Assembly (NCBI RefSeq): GCF_000283155.1
Contig: NW_004454166.1
Location: 14,271,583-14,335,582 of the forward strand
Direction of reading: 5' to 3'
Source of the DNA: Ceratotherium simum simum
Lineage: Eukaryota > Chordata > Mammalia > Perissodactyla > Rhinocerotidae
Length of the DNA stretch: 64,000 nt
The notes under the pieces are model-generated. The model was not told where the DNA came from. It saw only the letters and a program-made list of their open reading frames with translations, and ran no database searches. Position numbers and translations under genes: made by a program. Shown piece after piece: positions 11,408-23,486 of the stretch (position 1 is the stretch's first letter; each line of letters starts with the position of its first letter).

Positions 11408-12630
11408 TTTAAAATGGAATTCACGTGCCACATCATTGAACAAATTATTAGTAAATAATTGGTGAATGTAAGCATTATAAATTTAAGAATTAGAGAATTT
11501 TTTATGTAGACTATACAAGGTACAGGTGAATGTTACAGAATGAATGGTCCCTGCTTTGGAAGATTGATGACCCATTCTAGCCTCTAATTACACACATTTC
11601 TTCTGTTAGATGGTACCTAAATCCTAGCCCACCGCAACACAAACAAACCCCAATTCTTCCAAGGGTTTGGAATCAGGTGAAGCTCACTTGGTGTTAAAAA
11701 ATAAGCAATTTGTTTCAAAAGGTCTTGACATAAAAATGTTCTGCTGACCTTGGTACAATGAAGGGACCTGATAAATTAGTATTTCTACAGCTTTTATCTA
11801 GCAAGAGCCACACTCTGGGTTTAAGGAGGGCTAGAAACAATATCACAAAACTACATTTCAGAAGTTGAGAGGCTAATGGAATAAATTAGAAAGATGAACA
11901 GTGGAACCTAAAGCAATAGTTAATTGGGAAAGAGAACGGGAAAATCGATAAGTCTCACTAATTATATAATGTTAGCTGAGGTTTTCAGTCTAGGAAATTA
12001 TGGTTTCACTAATGAAAAAGGATAATAGGTGAGAGGTGGCTAATTTGTGAAGAAGGGTTCTAAGACATCTGATTTCTAACCTTCTCCCATCCACCTAAAT
12101 GTAAAAGTTCAGAATTCTCTTCCAAATACTCATTGAGACATTCATTTGAATAAACCTTTTATCTTTTTCCAACATCTTAGCAATATATTGAAAAGAATAT
12201 AATTAGCGTATAACTGGAAGATACCTATCATTCTTATCTTGTTAGTTATTAAGTCTATAAGCAGAAAGACCACTATGACTTTATAAACTCCTAGTGAGAG
12301 TTTTTCATAAAGTCATCATAAAGTTTTTATAAAATCAAAATTTTTCCAAAAGATACTCACTCTAACGGTTACACTGCTGAAGTAAAGTATTGCCCTAAGA
12401 TGTTATCTCTCCTTTCATACAACAATAACTACCATCTTTTGGACACTGGAAAGACTTATTACTTAGGTTCGAGAAAGTAGTTCTGAGCTGGGGAAGCATA
12501 TGGTGGCTTCATTCCAGCTCACTAGCCCCTGTGGCAGTGAAATAAAGGAGGTCACAGCAGACAGACATCACGCAATGCAAGCCGGAAGACTCTCAAACAA
12601 GAGAAACAGCACTGACCAGAACCACACATT
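11408..12630. other. Flank beyond the LPAR1 3' end, nothing recognised
   Basis: No gene, RNA or repeat that I can name in about 1.2 kb immediately downstream of the candidate polyadenylation site. Confidence 0.5.
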
Positions 12631-12653
12631 ACCAAAGCACGAATTGAGAATGA

Positions 12654-12659
12654 TTTATT
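12654..12659 (-). terminator. Candidate distal LPAR1 polyadenylation signal
   Basis: The minus strand reads TTAATAAATCATTCTCAATT, then 10-40 bases later a GU-rich run (TTTGGTAATGTGTGGTTCTG). A canonical hexamer with a strong downstream element about 25-45 bases away is the expected layout. Cleavage would fall near 12640. Confidence 0.6.
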
Positions 12660-13429
12660 AAGATCCAATTAGTATGTTTTTAATTTCAAATAGTCCATAT
12701 CTCCTTCAGAATATATGCACATGAGTAGAAGTCCAAGTTCATTGCTTTCACTTCCAACATAAAATGCTCTGTATTTTGTATAAAGTATGTGCAAACACCT
12801 TTCTGCTAACTGGTTCTCCACCTTCTTTTCACTTTGGGCACTTGATAAGTCTGCCCTCTGCTCCAATGGTGACCATGCACTGAATTCCTCCTTCCTACAC
12901 AACCATTTTTCTCCCAGACATCTTTCTCTTAACCATACTCCTGACTTTCCCATACTTGCTTCATGACTATGACTTTACTGGTTTCTTATTATAACAAACT
13001 GGTGCAAATACTAGCTTACGTAGATAATGCATGGTATCCAGTCACATACCAACACACTCTACCCATTTGCTACAGAAGGGTCCAAGCTGTTTAACATGAA
13101 GATCCTTTATTCACTCGGCATCTTTGACTTCTTTGCATTTTCTCCAATTCTACACGACAGTCATGGCTACCAAGAGCTGGATAATCAGTCTCTCAAACAA
13201 AATTTGGAATTTCCAGACATATTAACTAGGGTGTCCTTGTTATTTATGACAGTTGACTGTTTCTAGGCCATCTTGTTATATTAAAAAAGTCACTCTAAAG
13301 AAACCACTGCATTTCCTTTGTAAAACGGTAATTTAACTGGCTTTCCTCACAAGTGTCACCCATGCGGTGCAAAGCAGGAAATCCCTTTTTATAAAAGGTA
13401 AGAGCATAAAAAGACATTTCACATTTTTA

Positions 13430-13890
13430 AAAAAATCCTTCATGGGAATATGTCCTAAGTAAATAATTATATGGACAAAGTTTTATGTACACAAAATTTT
13501 CGCATTATTATTTATAATAGTGAAAATTAGAAATAATGTAAGTAGTCAATGATACAGGAATGGTTAAATAAACCAAGTTGCGTCCATTAAATGGAATATG
13601 ATATAGCCATTAAAATTATGTTTTTGTAAAATTTTTAATGCCACAGGAAAATGTGGCAATTCTGCAGTGGAAAAAAGAGCTGGCTATAAAATTGTTTACA
13701 GTATGATCCCAATTATATAAAAAGGTATATAATATACACATATAGGCATACACGGGGGAAAAGCTGTTAACGGTGGTTACTTCCGAGTTGTGATACTATC
13801 AGTAATTATTTTCTGTTTTATACATTTCTGCATTTTTAAAGTTTTCTACAATGTCTATGTATTATTTTATAATACAGAAAAACACAGGCT
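13430..13890 (+). repeat. L1M 3' UTR relic inside the LPAR1 3' UTR (antisense to the gene)
   Basis: Phrases such as AATGGTTAAATAAACCAAGT, CCATTAAATGGAATATGATA and TACAGTATGATCCCAATTAT are typical of old L1M 3' UTRs. It is non-coding. Its orientation opposes LPAR1 transcription. Confidence 0.7.
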
Positions 13891-14332
13891 ATTAAAAAAT
13901 TCCTCTGATGTACTGACAATTAGAAAGTACTGGGTATCATAAATATGTGGGAGCAATATTACTGTACTTCATCTTCTATGACTTTTTTAGAGTACATATA
14001 CTTTTGGTAATAAACTTACATGCCCTCTTTGTTTTATATGTGTTACAACACTTTATAAAAAGGTAATATTGTGATTAGAGCATTGTTTGTTTCATAACCT
14101 AAACAAATACTGGCTTCGACATCTAGGTTCTTCTATTTCCTAGAAGATTTAAAATTAACACCCTTTTATCTTTTTAACTAAGGCATACTGCATACATACA
14201 TTATATGCATGCTTCCTAAAAAAAGAATTCTAATTTACAGTTTTCCTACATAAGGAAAAAAATGGAGTTATGGTAGTGTAAAAATAGTCTTAGTCTTATC
14301 CATCACAAGCATGCTGATAGGCATAAACATGT

Positions 14333-14338
14333 TTATTA
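14333..14338 (-). terminator. Candidate proximal polyadenylation signal
   Basis: The minus strand has AATAAACATGTTTATGCC followed by a modest GU-rich stretch (GCTTGTGATGG). It lies about 410 bases after the stop codon. A weaker alternative is AATAAA at 14650-14645, only about 100 bases after the stop. Confidence 0.3.
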
Positions 14339-14745
14339 AATGAAATGTATCCTTTAAAAATGAAAAGGGGCAGCCTGTATGTAAATGAAGTTGTGGGTTC
14401 AATTAGTCAGAATTTATTCCGACTTACACCAAACCACACAAAACCTTTTGAAGTCTAGTTAGTGTAGTCCACATGGACAATCCAGAGTCTATTTATGAAT
14501 TCCATTGCAAGATCTCCACTTTCTACTTTCAAAAGGAATGGGGATCAGGATGAGGGTTGTCACATAAGCTAATTTTCAATATATATCAAGTCTTGTTGGG
14601 TCTAGGAACAAATACTGCCACTGGTTAGTGTTTAAGTACGTGAGTTTATTTTTCCTCTCTCTCTCGCACCCCACCTTGTATTGGGTAGGGGGAGGCTGTT
14701 CATCCCTCAGTCGATGATGGCTCGCTTCTCATCTTAGTTTCCTTT

Positions 14746-15047
14746 CTAAACCACAGAGTGGTCATTGCTGTGAACTCCAGCCAAGATGGTGTGGTTGAGG
14801 GAGGAAGCTGACCGGTCTGAGCCTTCCGTGGGGCCGCTGGTGTTCTCACTGCGCTGGCAGCAGAGGATCTGTCTGAAGGTGGCACTCATCTCCTTGTCAC
14901 GGTAGGAGTAGATGATGGGGTTCATGGCAGAATTGAACTCGGCAAGCAGAAGGAAAAATTTCTCATAGGCCAAAACATCACACTGTGGACAGCACACATC
15001 GAGAAGTAACAAGACCAATCCAGGAGTCCAGCAGATAATAAAGGCAC
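14746..15047 (-). CDS. LPAR1: Lysophosphatidic acid receptor 1, terminal coding exon (C-terminal 99 residues)
   Basis: LPAR1 is a class A G-protein-coupled receptor of the EDG group. It binds lysophosphatidic acid at the plasma membrane and signals through Gi, Gq and G12/13. The exon begins with the last two bases of a split glycine codon and reads AFIICWTPG onward. It contains the helix 6 CWTP motif, an extracellular loop CCPQCDVLAYE, helix 7 with NSAMNPIIY (NPxxY), helix 8 ending RQILCC (probable palmitoylation site), a Ser/Thr-rich tail and a terminal HSVV that fits a PDZ ligand. The stop is TAG at 14748-14746. The 99 residues correspond to about 266-364 of the 364-residue human protein. 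Against my memory of the human tail the only evident change is SENTSG for SENPTG. No frameshift or internal stop is seen. The larger upstream coding exon lies outside the window. Confidence 0.97.
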
Positions 15048-15085
15048 CTACAAGGAGAGGGATTGGGAGGATTTAAAAAAGAAAG
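15048..15085 (-). other. LPAR1: Splice acceptor and polypyrimidine tract of the LPAR1 terminal exon
   Basis: On the minus strand the exon is preceded by CCCAATCCCTCTCCTTGTAG, with the AG at 15049-15048. Upstream to about 15105 lies a further T/C-rich run. The junction leaves GT to complete a glycine codon, giving a phase 1 intron. This fits the conserved GAFIICW sequence of the receptor. Confidence 0.92.
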
Positions 15086-15474
15086 AAAAAAAAATATAAT
15101 TATGAAAGAACCATAAAGTGAAATGATTTCAGTTCAATATGAAAATACTGAGATTCAAAGCCACCAGACCATCATCTGATACGAAATGTTCATTTTCTGA
15201 AATAACCAGAAAATTTTAATGACAAAATAATCAGTTTAATAAAATCTCATTAATTCAGACCCTACTAAAATTGAGTACTTATGAGACATTGACGATGATT
15301 ACCTTGAGCAAAACATCGAGTTTGCTAAGCAATTAAGACATGAAAAACTACCTTCAGGATACATACTTCAATGCTTATAAAGATATGGTTTTTCACAGCA
15401 TGATATTGTTTTCAGGCAAAAGATAAGCACAGTGAATGACAAATGTCCTTTAATGTTTAGCTAAGTTACAGTTT

Positions 15475-15660
15475 CTGGATTCGGGTTGACTGGGCTCAAA
15501 TCCTTGCTTTGCCATTTAATAAACTGGGTGAACTTAAGCAATTACTTTCTTACCTCAGTTTTCTCACGTGAAAAATAGAAATGACTATATTTATTTCATT
15601 AGGTTTGCTGTAAGGAGTAAATGAGAGCTAAGCAAATAACCACTCAGTATATCTTAGCAG
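15475..15660 (+). repeat. MIR SINE
   Basis: It reads GGGCTCAAATCCTTGCTTTG, then GGGTGAACTTAAGCAATTAC, CCTCAGTTTTCTCACGTG and GTAAGGAGTAAATGAGA, the standard MIR core and tail order. An AT-rich (AACAAT)n-like stretch follows at 15660-15697. Confidence 0.85.
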
Positions 15661-15774
15661 TAACAATAATAACAATAACAATAATATTGTTATTATCCGC
15701 CCAGTAGCATGGGCCTCTTGGGAAACAGCAATTTTCAACAATAAGGTATATGTTTACTTTCATTTTTATTCAAC

Positions 15775-16000
15775 AGTCATTTCAATGGTGCTTTTCTATA
15801 TGCTTTGCAAATTGTAACTCATTTAATCTGCACAATAGCTATATGAGATAGAAACTATTATCACATCATACAGATAAAAGAAACTGAGACCCAGAAAAGT
15901 TAAATAACTTGCTGAAGTCCATGGTACTGGAAAGTGACAGACAGGAGACAAACCCCAGAGTTTCTGCTCTTAGAGGCTGGCTCCAGAGGCCACACTCCAG
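15775..16000 (-). repeat. MIR SINE, antisense
   Basis: The order AACTCATTTAATCTGCACAA, AAGAAACTGAGACCCAGAAA, TAACTTGCTGAAGTCC and GGCTGGCTCCAGAGGCCACA is the reverse complement of MIR. Confidence 0.85.
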
Positions 16001-16009
16001 AAAATACTA

Positions 16010-17970
16010 TGTTATACTCCCCATTCCTTGAAATTAATAAAATTAAGTATTTTAAACCAAATTTTATGCTTTAGATGTTTTACAAATTTAGATAACTTTA
16101 TTCTCTTTCTTCCCCAACTGTTCTGAATCATTAAGATTTTACTATAACTGTAAAAAGAATGGAAATATAGGTTATATTCTTAATTCCAGTTTATTTAGCT
16201 CCAGAAATCACTCATTTGGCTCCGAGGGAAAAAGGAAGTTGTGAAATAGCATTAAAATCTACCACCGTGTTACTCTAGGATCTCCTGGGGATTCTTGGCT
16301 AAGAGAACATGAGCCAACAGAACTGGTGGGCACACTCATGTCCCATTACATCTCACCCCATATGTATAATCAGGCTGCACAATGGGCAGACAGGGAATAA
16401 GGGTGATCACAGAAGAGCATGTGAATCTTTAGATGTAAATGGCACTGGCCTAGGTGGATGCAGGCTTGGCCTGGGGTCATAGATTTGGACTAGCCTCAAG
16501 GAATGAGTTTCATAAAATATAAATAAATGAGATTTAGTCTCCAAACAGCCGAGTTTTGAATGTGAGCTTTCTTTTTTGAACATTTTCAGCAGGGAAATGA
16601 AAATAAAGAAAGGAGAAAAGTACCCCCATAAAGCTCTTTGTTCTAAAACACAAATGTGTATTGGTTTTAAACTGCTGTTCACTTTGAAGACTGTCCAAGG
16701 TGCTTCATTTTCTAATAAATACAATACCTTAGACTTGCCTCAGAGAGAAGAAAAAATATTTCAAGTATCAGGGGATAATAGCCAAGGAGCTATTTGAACT
16801 TTAAGTAAAAATGTTAATAAAGCATTCATTCCGAGTCCTTGAATTTCCTTGCTTGAAAATCACTCAGAAAGCTAAACATAAAGGAAAATCAAAGGAATGC
16901 CTCTTGGGTTTCAGAAATAATGCATTATTCATCGAGAAGCCAGGAAGGGAATTATTCTCAGGGTGGAAAATGCTTGGATGGAAAATGCATGGTCCCATTA
17001 TTCCATTTACTTGGAAACTAAAAACTCGCAGGCCCTTCATGAATGGGAGAGCATTCTTTCAAGTTTCCTTTCCCCTTTCTTTTATCAAAGCTCTAATTGA
17101 ACTCAAATTCAGAGCTTGATTAGATAGCAGCAACATGCATCTCAACAGATTTATTTTAAATAAAATGATCTTTTTCTCCTTCCAGGCAGCAGAAGGAAAC
17201 ATCCTTATTCTCACGGACTTTCACAAGCTCCATGACTTTGTTCGAGAGGGACAGAATTCAAATACAGTCATTTGTTGTTTATATCTCCTTCTAATTTTTA
17301 AATTCTAAAACAGCAAGATCTTTTCAATAAAAGCCATGGTCTCAGCAACCAGCCCATGGGTCTTACTTTTAGACCAAAAAATGCAAGGAGCCTTGCTGGA
17401 TCCGAGACAGAAACTGGGAAACACGATGGCCTGACACAGGAGGAGTGCATGCAGACACGTCATTGAGGAACTCGGAGTCCTGTCCCTTCTTCACTGAAAG
17501 GAACTGTTTTCAGTACTATGATTAAGCCGAACCACACAGTCCCAACACTGCGTTTGGATCTTGAAGGCTCAATTGAGTAATTCAAGGGACTCACAGTACA
17601 GGCCTCAAAAATCAACATCTAAAACCAATCAGACAGTTTTCCCTTCCTCTCCTCCCTTCCTTTCTCTTTCACGGAGGTGCCAAGGATCAAAAGGACCAAA
17701 AGATGAAGATGGACTGCAGAAGCGGAAAATGGGGTCTGGAAAATTCCAAAGTGATTAGGCTTCTAAACAACAGTGAGTAAGTATTATGCAATCAAGTTTG
17801 CTCAAATTATGGATTTACTTCCAAGCTTCTAAAAAACAAAAACAAACTACACCCAAGCCGCTTTGGTAATAAGTAGCCAACCATAATTCAATCCGATTAT
17901 AGGACTTGAGATGTGCACTGTGGACTCTATCAACACAGAATCTGTAGAGGCTCAAGTGCACACCTATAAA
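16010..17970. other. Intronic sequence, nothing recognised
   Basis: About 2 kb without a repeat I can name and without a supported reading frame. Several frames of 65-105 codons resemble nothing known. The lack of recognisable repeats makes it a reasonable place to check for conserved non-coding elements. Confidence 0.5.
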
Positions 17971-17974
17971 TCAG

Positions 17975-18115
17975 GTTGGTAAGAGTAAAAAGAACCTTCT
18001 CCATATCTGTAAAGTGGAGAAGTAATACCTCTCTGCCTACTCTGTAGGGTGTGGTGAGGATCAAACTGAGATATAACAGGTAAAAGCCCTCTATACGCTG
18101 TGCATCTACCTGACT
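17975..18115 (+). repeat. MIR SINE fragment
   Basis: CCATATCTGTAAAGTGGAGA followed by CTACTCTGTAGGGTGTGGTG and AGGATCAAA matches the 3' half of MIR ('catctgtaaaatgg...gggttgtggtgaggatt'). Confidence 0.65.
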
Positions 18116-18119
18116 ACAC

Positions 18120-18680
18120 CACCTATCACCGTTGAGGGAGGCATAATGTGCAAAGGCTGGTGTAGCACAGCACCAGGGCAGATTTCCTCCAGGGCAGAAT
18201 GTGAAAGCATGTTTTGGACCATCAAGACCTGGCATTTCAAAAAGCTCTGAGATGCTACCATCCTGATTTAAGAGATTACAAGGACTTGCAGTTGGATGTA
18301 AAGAGGATAAGAAAAGGGAAAAGAGAGGAAACACAGAGAAGCACAGAAGCTCCAAATCATTTTGGAGGTTCTCCTGGGTCAGCTCAATACCTTCACCAAA
18401 ATGGCGAATAAAATAATATGCTACTTAGTAGGGACAGTGCTTTAGATAGTTTGTATATTTCCAGCACATCTAATGGACGAATCCCCACAGACCAGGGCAT
18501 AAAACCAAGAAATGGTACACAATAGCATGAAAGTAAGAGGCACAAGTAGTTTACGGTTACATACTGTAAAGTCAGAAGCAGCAGATAAGATGTCCAAGAC
18601 GTCCCAGAAGTGGCAGAAGATAAGATGTCCAAGGGCACGAACACCTGGTATATCTGGTTAAGACATTTGAAATTTCTCCA
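18120..18680. other. Intronic sequence, nothing recognised
   Basis: No gene or repeat is supported. An imperfect direct repeat, ATAAGATGTCCAAG at 18586-18599 and 18620-18633, is visible. A 141-codon antisense frame overlaps the preceding MIR and has no recognisable protein character. Confidence 0.45.
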
Positions 18681-18684
18681 GTCC

Positions 18685-18800
18685 AGCACTGATTCTCAAG
18701 CCTAATCACATACTACAATAGCCTGCAGAGCTTATAAGAAATAATGATCTTCACCTGTACCTCCCCTTTGAGATTTTAATTTCATTAGCCTCATTGGTCA
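18685..18800. repeat. MER5-like DNA transposon fragment
   Basis: CACTGATTCTCAAGCCTAAT, CAGAGCTTATAAGAAATAAT and ACCTCCCCTTTGAGATTTTA follow the MER5 (hAT) layout of 'tctcaaacttaatcacat...cctggg...cacctccagagattctgattt'. Confidence 0.45.
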
Positions 18801-18849
18801 GAGTCTCATTTAATACACAATACTGTAACAGAGTAGAAGAAGAAAATGA

Positions 18850-19205
18850 TCTGGATAAAAATAGAGGCAAAAACATCAGATGTTTCCAAATTCCAGAGGA
18901 GAAATAATGAAAGCCTGAATCCAGGTAGTGGCAATGGGGAAAGAGAGGTATGGAAAGATTGGGAAAGTGTTTAGGAGACAGACTGCATGAAATGAATGAG
19001 AATGATAAAAAGAGTCTCAGATGACTCCTAGATTTTTCCATTTGGATGAAGGAAGAATGGTGCTACCTTTCACTGAAGGAGGAAACACAAGAGAAAGTGT
19101 TGGTTGGTGTTTTCAGAGTGAAGGTGAGTAGAACAGAGATAATGACTGGTTTTATACATCTTTAGTTTGAGGTACCTGCAAGACTTCAGATGGAGATGCC
19201 TTAAA
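18850..19205 (-). repeat. L2 LINE, inner 3' region, antisense
   Basis: Phrases AATCCAGGTAGTGGCAATGG, TCTCAGATGACTCCTAGATT, GATGAAGGAAGAATGGTGCT and TAGTTTGAGGTACCTGCAAG follow the order of a common antisense L2 segment. Confidence 0.5.
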
Positions 19206-19209
19206 GACA

Positions 19210-20940
19210 TCATGAGAGGCTCGTGGCAATTTGAGTCCCAGGAAATTGTCTCTTAGTGTGCTGTACAAGAATGGTTACACTCTGCATGATTTGCCAATAT
19301 TACAAGGAACACAGGCAGAAGGATATTCAAAAAATATTCCTGGGCTGGAATAAATAGCAGAAATTGCTCTTCCTAGAGTGAGCTTCACTCCTTATACATC
19401 TGTCAAATCAATCTGTGAGGGTCCCAATGCCCACAAAGATGGATGGAGAGGTGCTGGAATGTAGACGTAAAAAGCAGAGAGGAAGGATGCTGTTTTGGAA
19501 CAACAGGTCACAGCTGCAGAACAAGATCATATTACCACACCTTCCCTCAAATCTACACAACCCCATCAGCTGAATAATGCTTACCATCTGGTCTCACAAT
19601 TAGAGCCTTTTTTCTAGAGTGACTTTTCCCTAACTAGTTGAACTTTGCTTACATATGGAACATAAGAACCAAAGTTAAAGAGAAAAAGTCTTTGACAGGG
19701 AAGACCTCTAGGGAGAGAGCCCAAGATTTCTGATGAAAAAAACAGAAAGCATTTCCAGTCTGGCTGGCAAATTTGTGTTTTTACCAAAAGTCAGACATCC
19801 CACGGATCTAAAACGAGTCAAGGTAAATTGATTCCACATCGGTGCTATGTCCAAGTGAACCTCTCCCTTGGCCTCACTCTTGTTTCTCAAATGAGGATCT
19901 CAGAAACAGATCTCCCCATTTCAGAGGCTTTTGTAGAGATCAAGGGGGAAAATAAGTGTTCAAATACATAAACTACTTTTTCTATTGCCGCTAAATTGTG
20001 CATTCCTTCAGGGCAGCATCTTGGTGTTCTAGAATCCAATCCAATTTTAGTTCATTTCTGCAGTTATATTGTGATTTCTGCTAGGAAGGTGCACATAGAA
20101 GATTTGGCTAGCTAGGAAATCCTTCTAGAATACGTATCTCAAAAGAGGCTATGTTAGATAATAGACCACAGATACAAGACTTATTCCTATGTCTAGCAGT
20201 TAGGGGGTCATTGTAATGGCGATGTATGTGATTGACTTTTTGAGATTAAAGCTTTTTCTAAAAGAATAACCTAGATTAATTATAAAATCCATTTTCCAGA
20301 ACATTGAGGAGATAAAATGAATGCAACTGAGCTATGTCCACAATAAGGCATTTCTATCTTGATACCAATTCTACTTCATTTAGCTTAATGCCCAACACGG
20401 CCACCTCTTTGTGGTCATAGTAAATGTTTCATACATTTAAAGTCTCATGACTTCATTCACTGTGTGATGCAGTCCAGTGTTTCCATCACTCACGCTTGAA
20501 AGCAGCATTTATCTTTTAGAGAAGGGCATTAACAACACACAGATCTCCAAAGCAGAGTAGAACACTCATTATGTTCTCTTTTTAATATTCCTGGGTGAAA
20601 GTTTCAGTCCCCTAATACTGTCTTGATCAACACAATACTGGCTTTCCAATATACAAGAGAATGCCAACACTGCCTTCCTTCTGGCATTTTATACTCTCTT
20701 TCACATTAAGAAGCGAGTATCATACACATACATGCTCCATATCCTACAACAGACTCTAAATCTCATCCTGCAACCGTGCAGTGGGAAGTACATGCTGAAG
20801 TCACTTGCATGCTAATACCGCCTCTTACAGAAGAACATCTGTGCTTGGGAATAGCCAGTAGAAACCACGTCTCCATGGCTACAACCCTAGCCAAACAAGC
20901 AATACCTTTTAACTGCCTATTGCAACAGGTTCCTTACCAA
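19210..20940. other. Intronic sequence, nothing recognised
   Basis: About 1.7 kb with no supported gene, RNA or named repeat. Confidence 0.5.
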
Positions 20941-20944
20941 TTCC

Positions 20945-21535
20945 TCTTCCTCTAAAAGTCCACCTTGCACAGAACAGCCAGAATGATCTTTCAAAAGCAT
21001 AAACGAATTCACATTACATGACTTTCTTGCTTAAAATCCTGCAAAGCCTTCCTACTTGAAATCCTTACTGTGGTCCATGAGGCCCTCTAGATGACTGGCC
21101 CCTCTGCCACACCTTCACCCTCAGCCCTTTCTACTCATCCCTCATTCACTAGATTCTAACCAGACACACCAAGTTCATTTCTGTCTCAGGACCTTTGCGT
21201 TTATGATTCCTTCACTTAGGAATACGCTTTCTGTAGATCTTCATGTCTATTTACTTACTATTAAGCATCACTTCCTCAAAAGTTATCCCTGGTTATCCTA
21301 GCTAAAGCACCACCGTTTCCCCACTACATTTCCCCATTTTATCGTCTTCATATCCCTTATCTATCCCCAAAATTATCTTATTTATTGGTTTACATGTTTA
21401 TTTTCTATCTTCCTTCAACAAGAATGTAAGCTTCATAAAGGAAGGAATGCTCTCTCTCCTCTGTATCTCCGGCATCTAGAACAGTGGCTGGCATGCAGTG
21501 GACACTCAATATATCTTCTGCTGAATGAACTGGCA
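20945..21535 (+). repeat. L2 LINE 3' end
   Basis: A long, well-ordered L2 tail: CTTGCTTAAAATCCTGCAAA, CATGAGGCCCTCTAGATGAC, TCTCAGGACCTTTGCGTTTA, AACAAGAATGTAAGCTTCAT, CATCTAGAACAGTGGCTGGC and the terminal ACTCAATATATCTTCTGCTG then AATGAA. Confidence 0.85.
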
Positions 21536-21539
21536 AGTC

Positions 21540-23480
21540 ACAGGTAACTGCCCAATAGACACATCCAAAACAAGGAAAATTAATTAGTAGAAAAGTCCTT
21601 AAATAAGGTTTGGAAAATAAACACTAATACCTACAGTGTGAAGGTCTTTGAATGGGAGCTACAAGGCATCCAAAGGGGCATGAGGTGGACCCTAGATACA
21701 AAAGTCTCATTACATACACATTTGTTACCGTAGTCTAAATGAGCCGATTGTTAACAATGCTGATCAGTGTAGATTATCTATGGAATCTACATACTGAGTT
21801 CCAGAGAACCAGGTTGGGTCAGGAATGAAAGGAGACATGGCATTAGTCAAGGTACTGCCACGGGAATGGTTCACTAGGATGATGCTGCCCCATCAGACCC
21901 TGGATTCTGCAGTAGCTGCCTGGAAAAATCACTAATTGACCCAATACACCTTTGTGTTAATCCCTCAAGATTCAAAGTTCCATGCAGGGGCTTTTGACTG
22001 GCCATGATTAAATCTCATATCCATGCTCTAACTATCAGAGAGTGGGGAAAGAGAATATATCTACTCCTCAGCATATAATGTCCATTTTTTAAAATACAAA
22101 ATACAGTTCTAATCATTTATCAGCATAATCAGTGTCAATCCATAATATTAAGTTTGAATACTCACAAGACTTTTTCAACTGTCATACTTGCATTTTTTGC
22201 AGGGACTCAAATTGATGAGCTGTTTTCATATATTTATGTCCTGATAATTTGTAATACAGTTTACTTAAAAAAAAAACATAATTTATGAGAGGATGATAAA
22301 GATAATTCTCATTAATCTAATTTTTCTTCCCAGAATGGTGTATTAGCTTCTTTCCTTTCAGTGATTCATGTCTAAATGGTATTAAGGTAATTCCTTGAAT
22401 TATTATGTCTTTTTTTTCCTTATAGTAAGTTTGGAAAATATAGAAAAAGATAAATAGGAAATTTAAAAAGTCATTTATAGTCCTGCAGTCTAGAGATATT
22501 TTAGAATATGACCTTGTACTTATAAAATGTTGCTTAAGTCTAAATTTGTGCCTTTTTCTAATTGCACATGAAATTAATATAGAAAGATTGTCTGTTTATT
22601 AGCAATGAGTAAGACAGAGCAGACAATCAGACCTTTTATTTTCAGGAAGATATTTTTGTTCTGATTGGTGTTTTTATATAGCCATGCGTCCTAATTTGGT
22701 CAATACAATATCCTCTTGAATCTGTGAGGATATCAATTATAATTTATTGAAGCTGTTTTGTGTTTCCTACACCACCTCTGTTTTCATGTAAGGTGCCTCA
22801 CTACATACAATGCATGGGGGAGGAGGGTACCACGCTTTGGGAATGTCTGCCCATTTTGCAGGAGACTTTCCAGAATAGGAGACCCCCCGAGAAGACAGGG
22901 TAGTGAACTGCCACCAAAGGCAGCTTTTTCCTCTACCTAAAACATCCAGCGATGCCATCTAATTAGTAGGCAGAATATTATCTTACACAATCACACAGGG
23001 AGAGGTGTGTTCCTCTGAAAGTTCTTATCTACGAACAGAGAAAATGAAGTCACAATAAGGCTCAATGATACAGAAGTAGCATGGTCATCTCCTTAGCTCC
23101 AAATTCTAAGAAATCAAGAGACAGCTAGCAAACTAAAGATGCACTGAGTTATATATCCTTACAAACACACACCCAACAGCAGCTCATGCTCTCCTGAAGT
23201 AGCACATGACCCCTGGGGCCTCTGTAAGCTCACAAAACAGGAAATGCTTGAATTTACTTTCAACAAAGACATGTTAAGATGGGTCACTGCCTCACCCCTT
23301 CCTTCCTAAACATGTTGTCTGATTTCTACCCAACTCTGTCTTGGAATGAACTAGCTGAGGGTAAGACCAGCTCACTAGAGTATTATTACCCACTAAAACT
23401 GAAAACCAGTGCAACTCAATGCCAACCAAAGAATTTTCTTGTAAGCCCTTACCATTTTCAAATGAGATACATTTTAAACT
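21540..23480. other. Intronic sequence, nothing recognised
   Basis: About 1.9 kb. 22400-22520 resembles the diffuse 'ggaaaatatagaaaaagata' old repeats but is too degraded to name. No gene is supported. Confidence 0.45.
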
Positions 23481-23486
23481 TATAAA

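Larger units (their letters stand above)
12640..14745 (-). other. Probable LPAR1 3' UTR
   Basis: This is the inferred non-coding tail of the terminal LPAR1 exon, about 2.1 kb from the stop codon to the distal polyadenylation signal. The extent rests on AATAAA at 12659-12654 with a GU-rich stretch after it. AATAAA hexamers nearer the stop (14650-14645 and 14338-14333) could give shorter isoforms. An old L1 tail is embedded in antisense. RNA evidence is needed to fix the end. Confidence 0.6.

Noticed and set aside
17930..18355. 141-codon antisense open frame, the longest in the window
   Set aside because: It overlaps a MIR fragment and has no recognisable domain, no splice context and leucine/phenylalanine-rich low-complexity content typical of chance frames.
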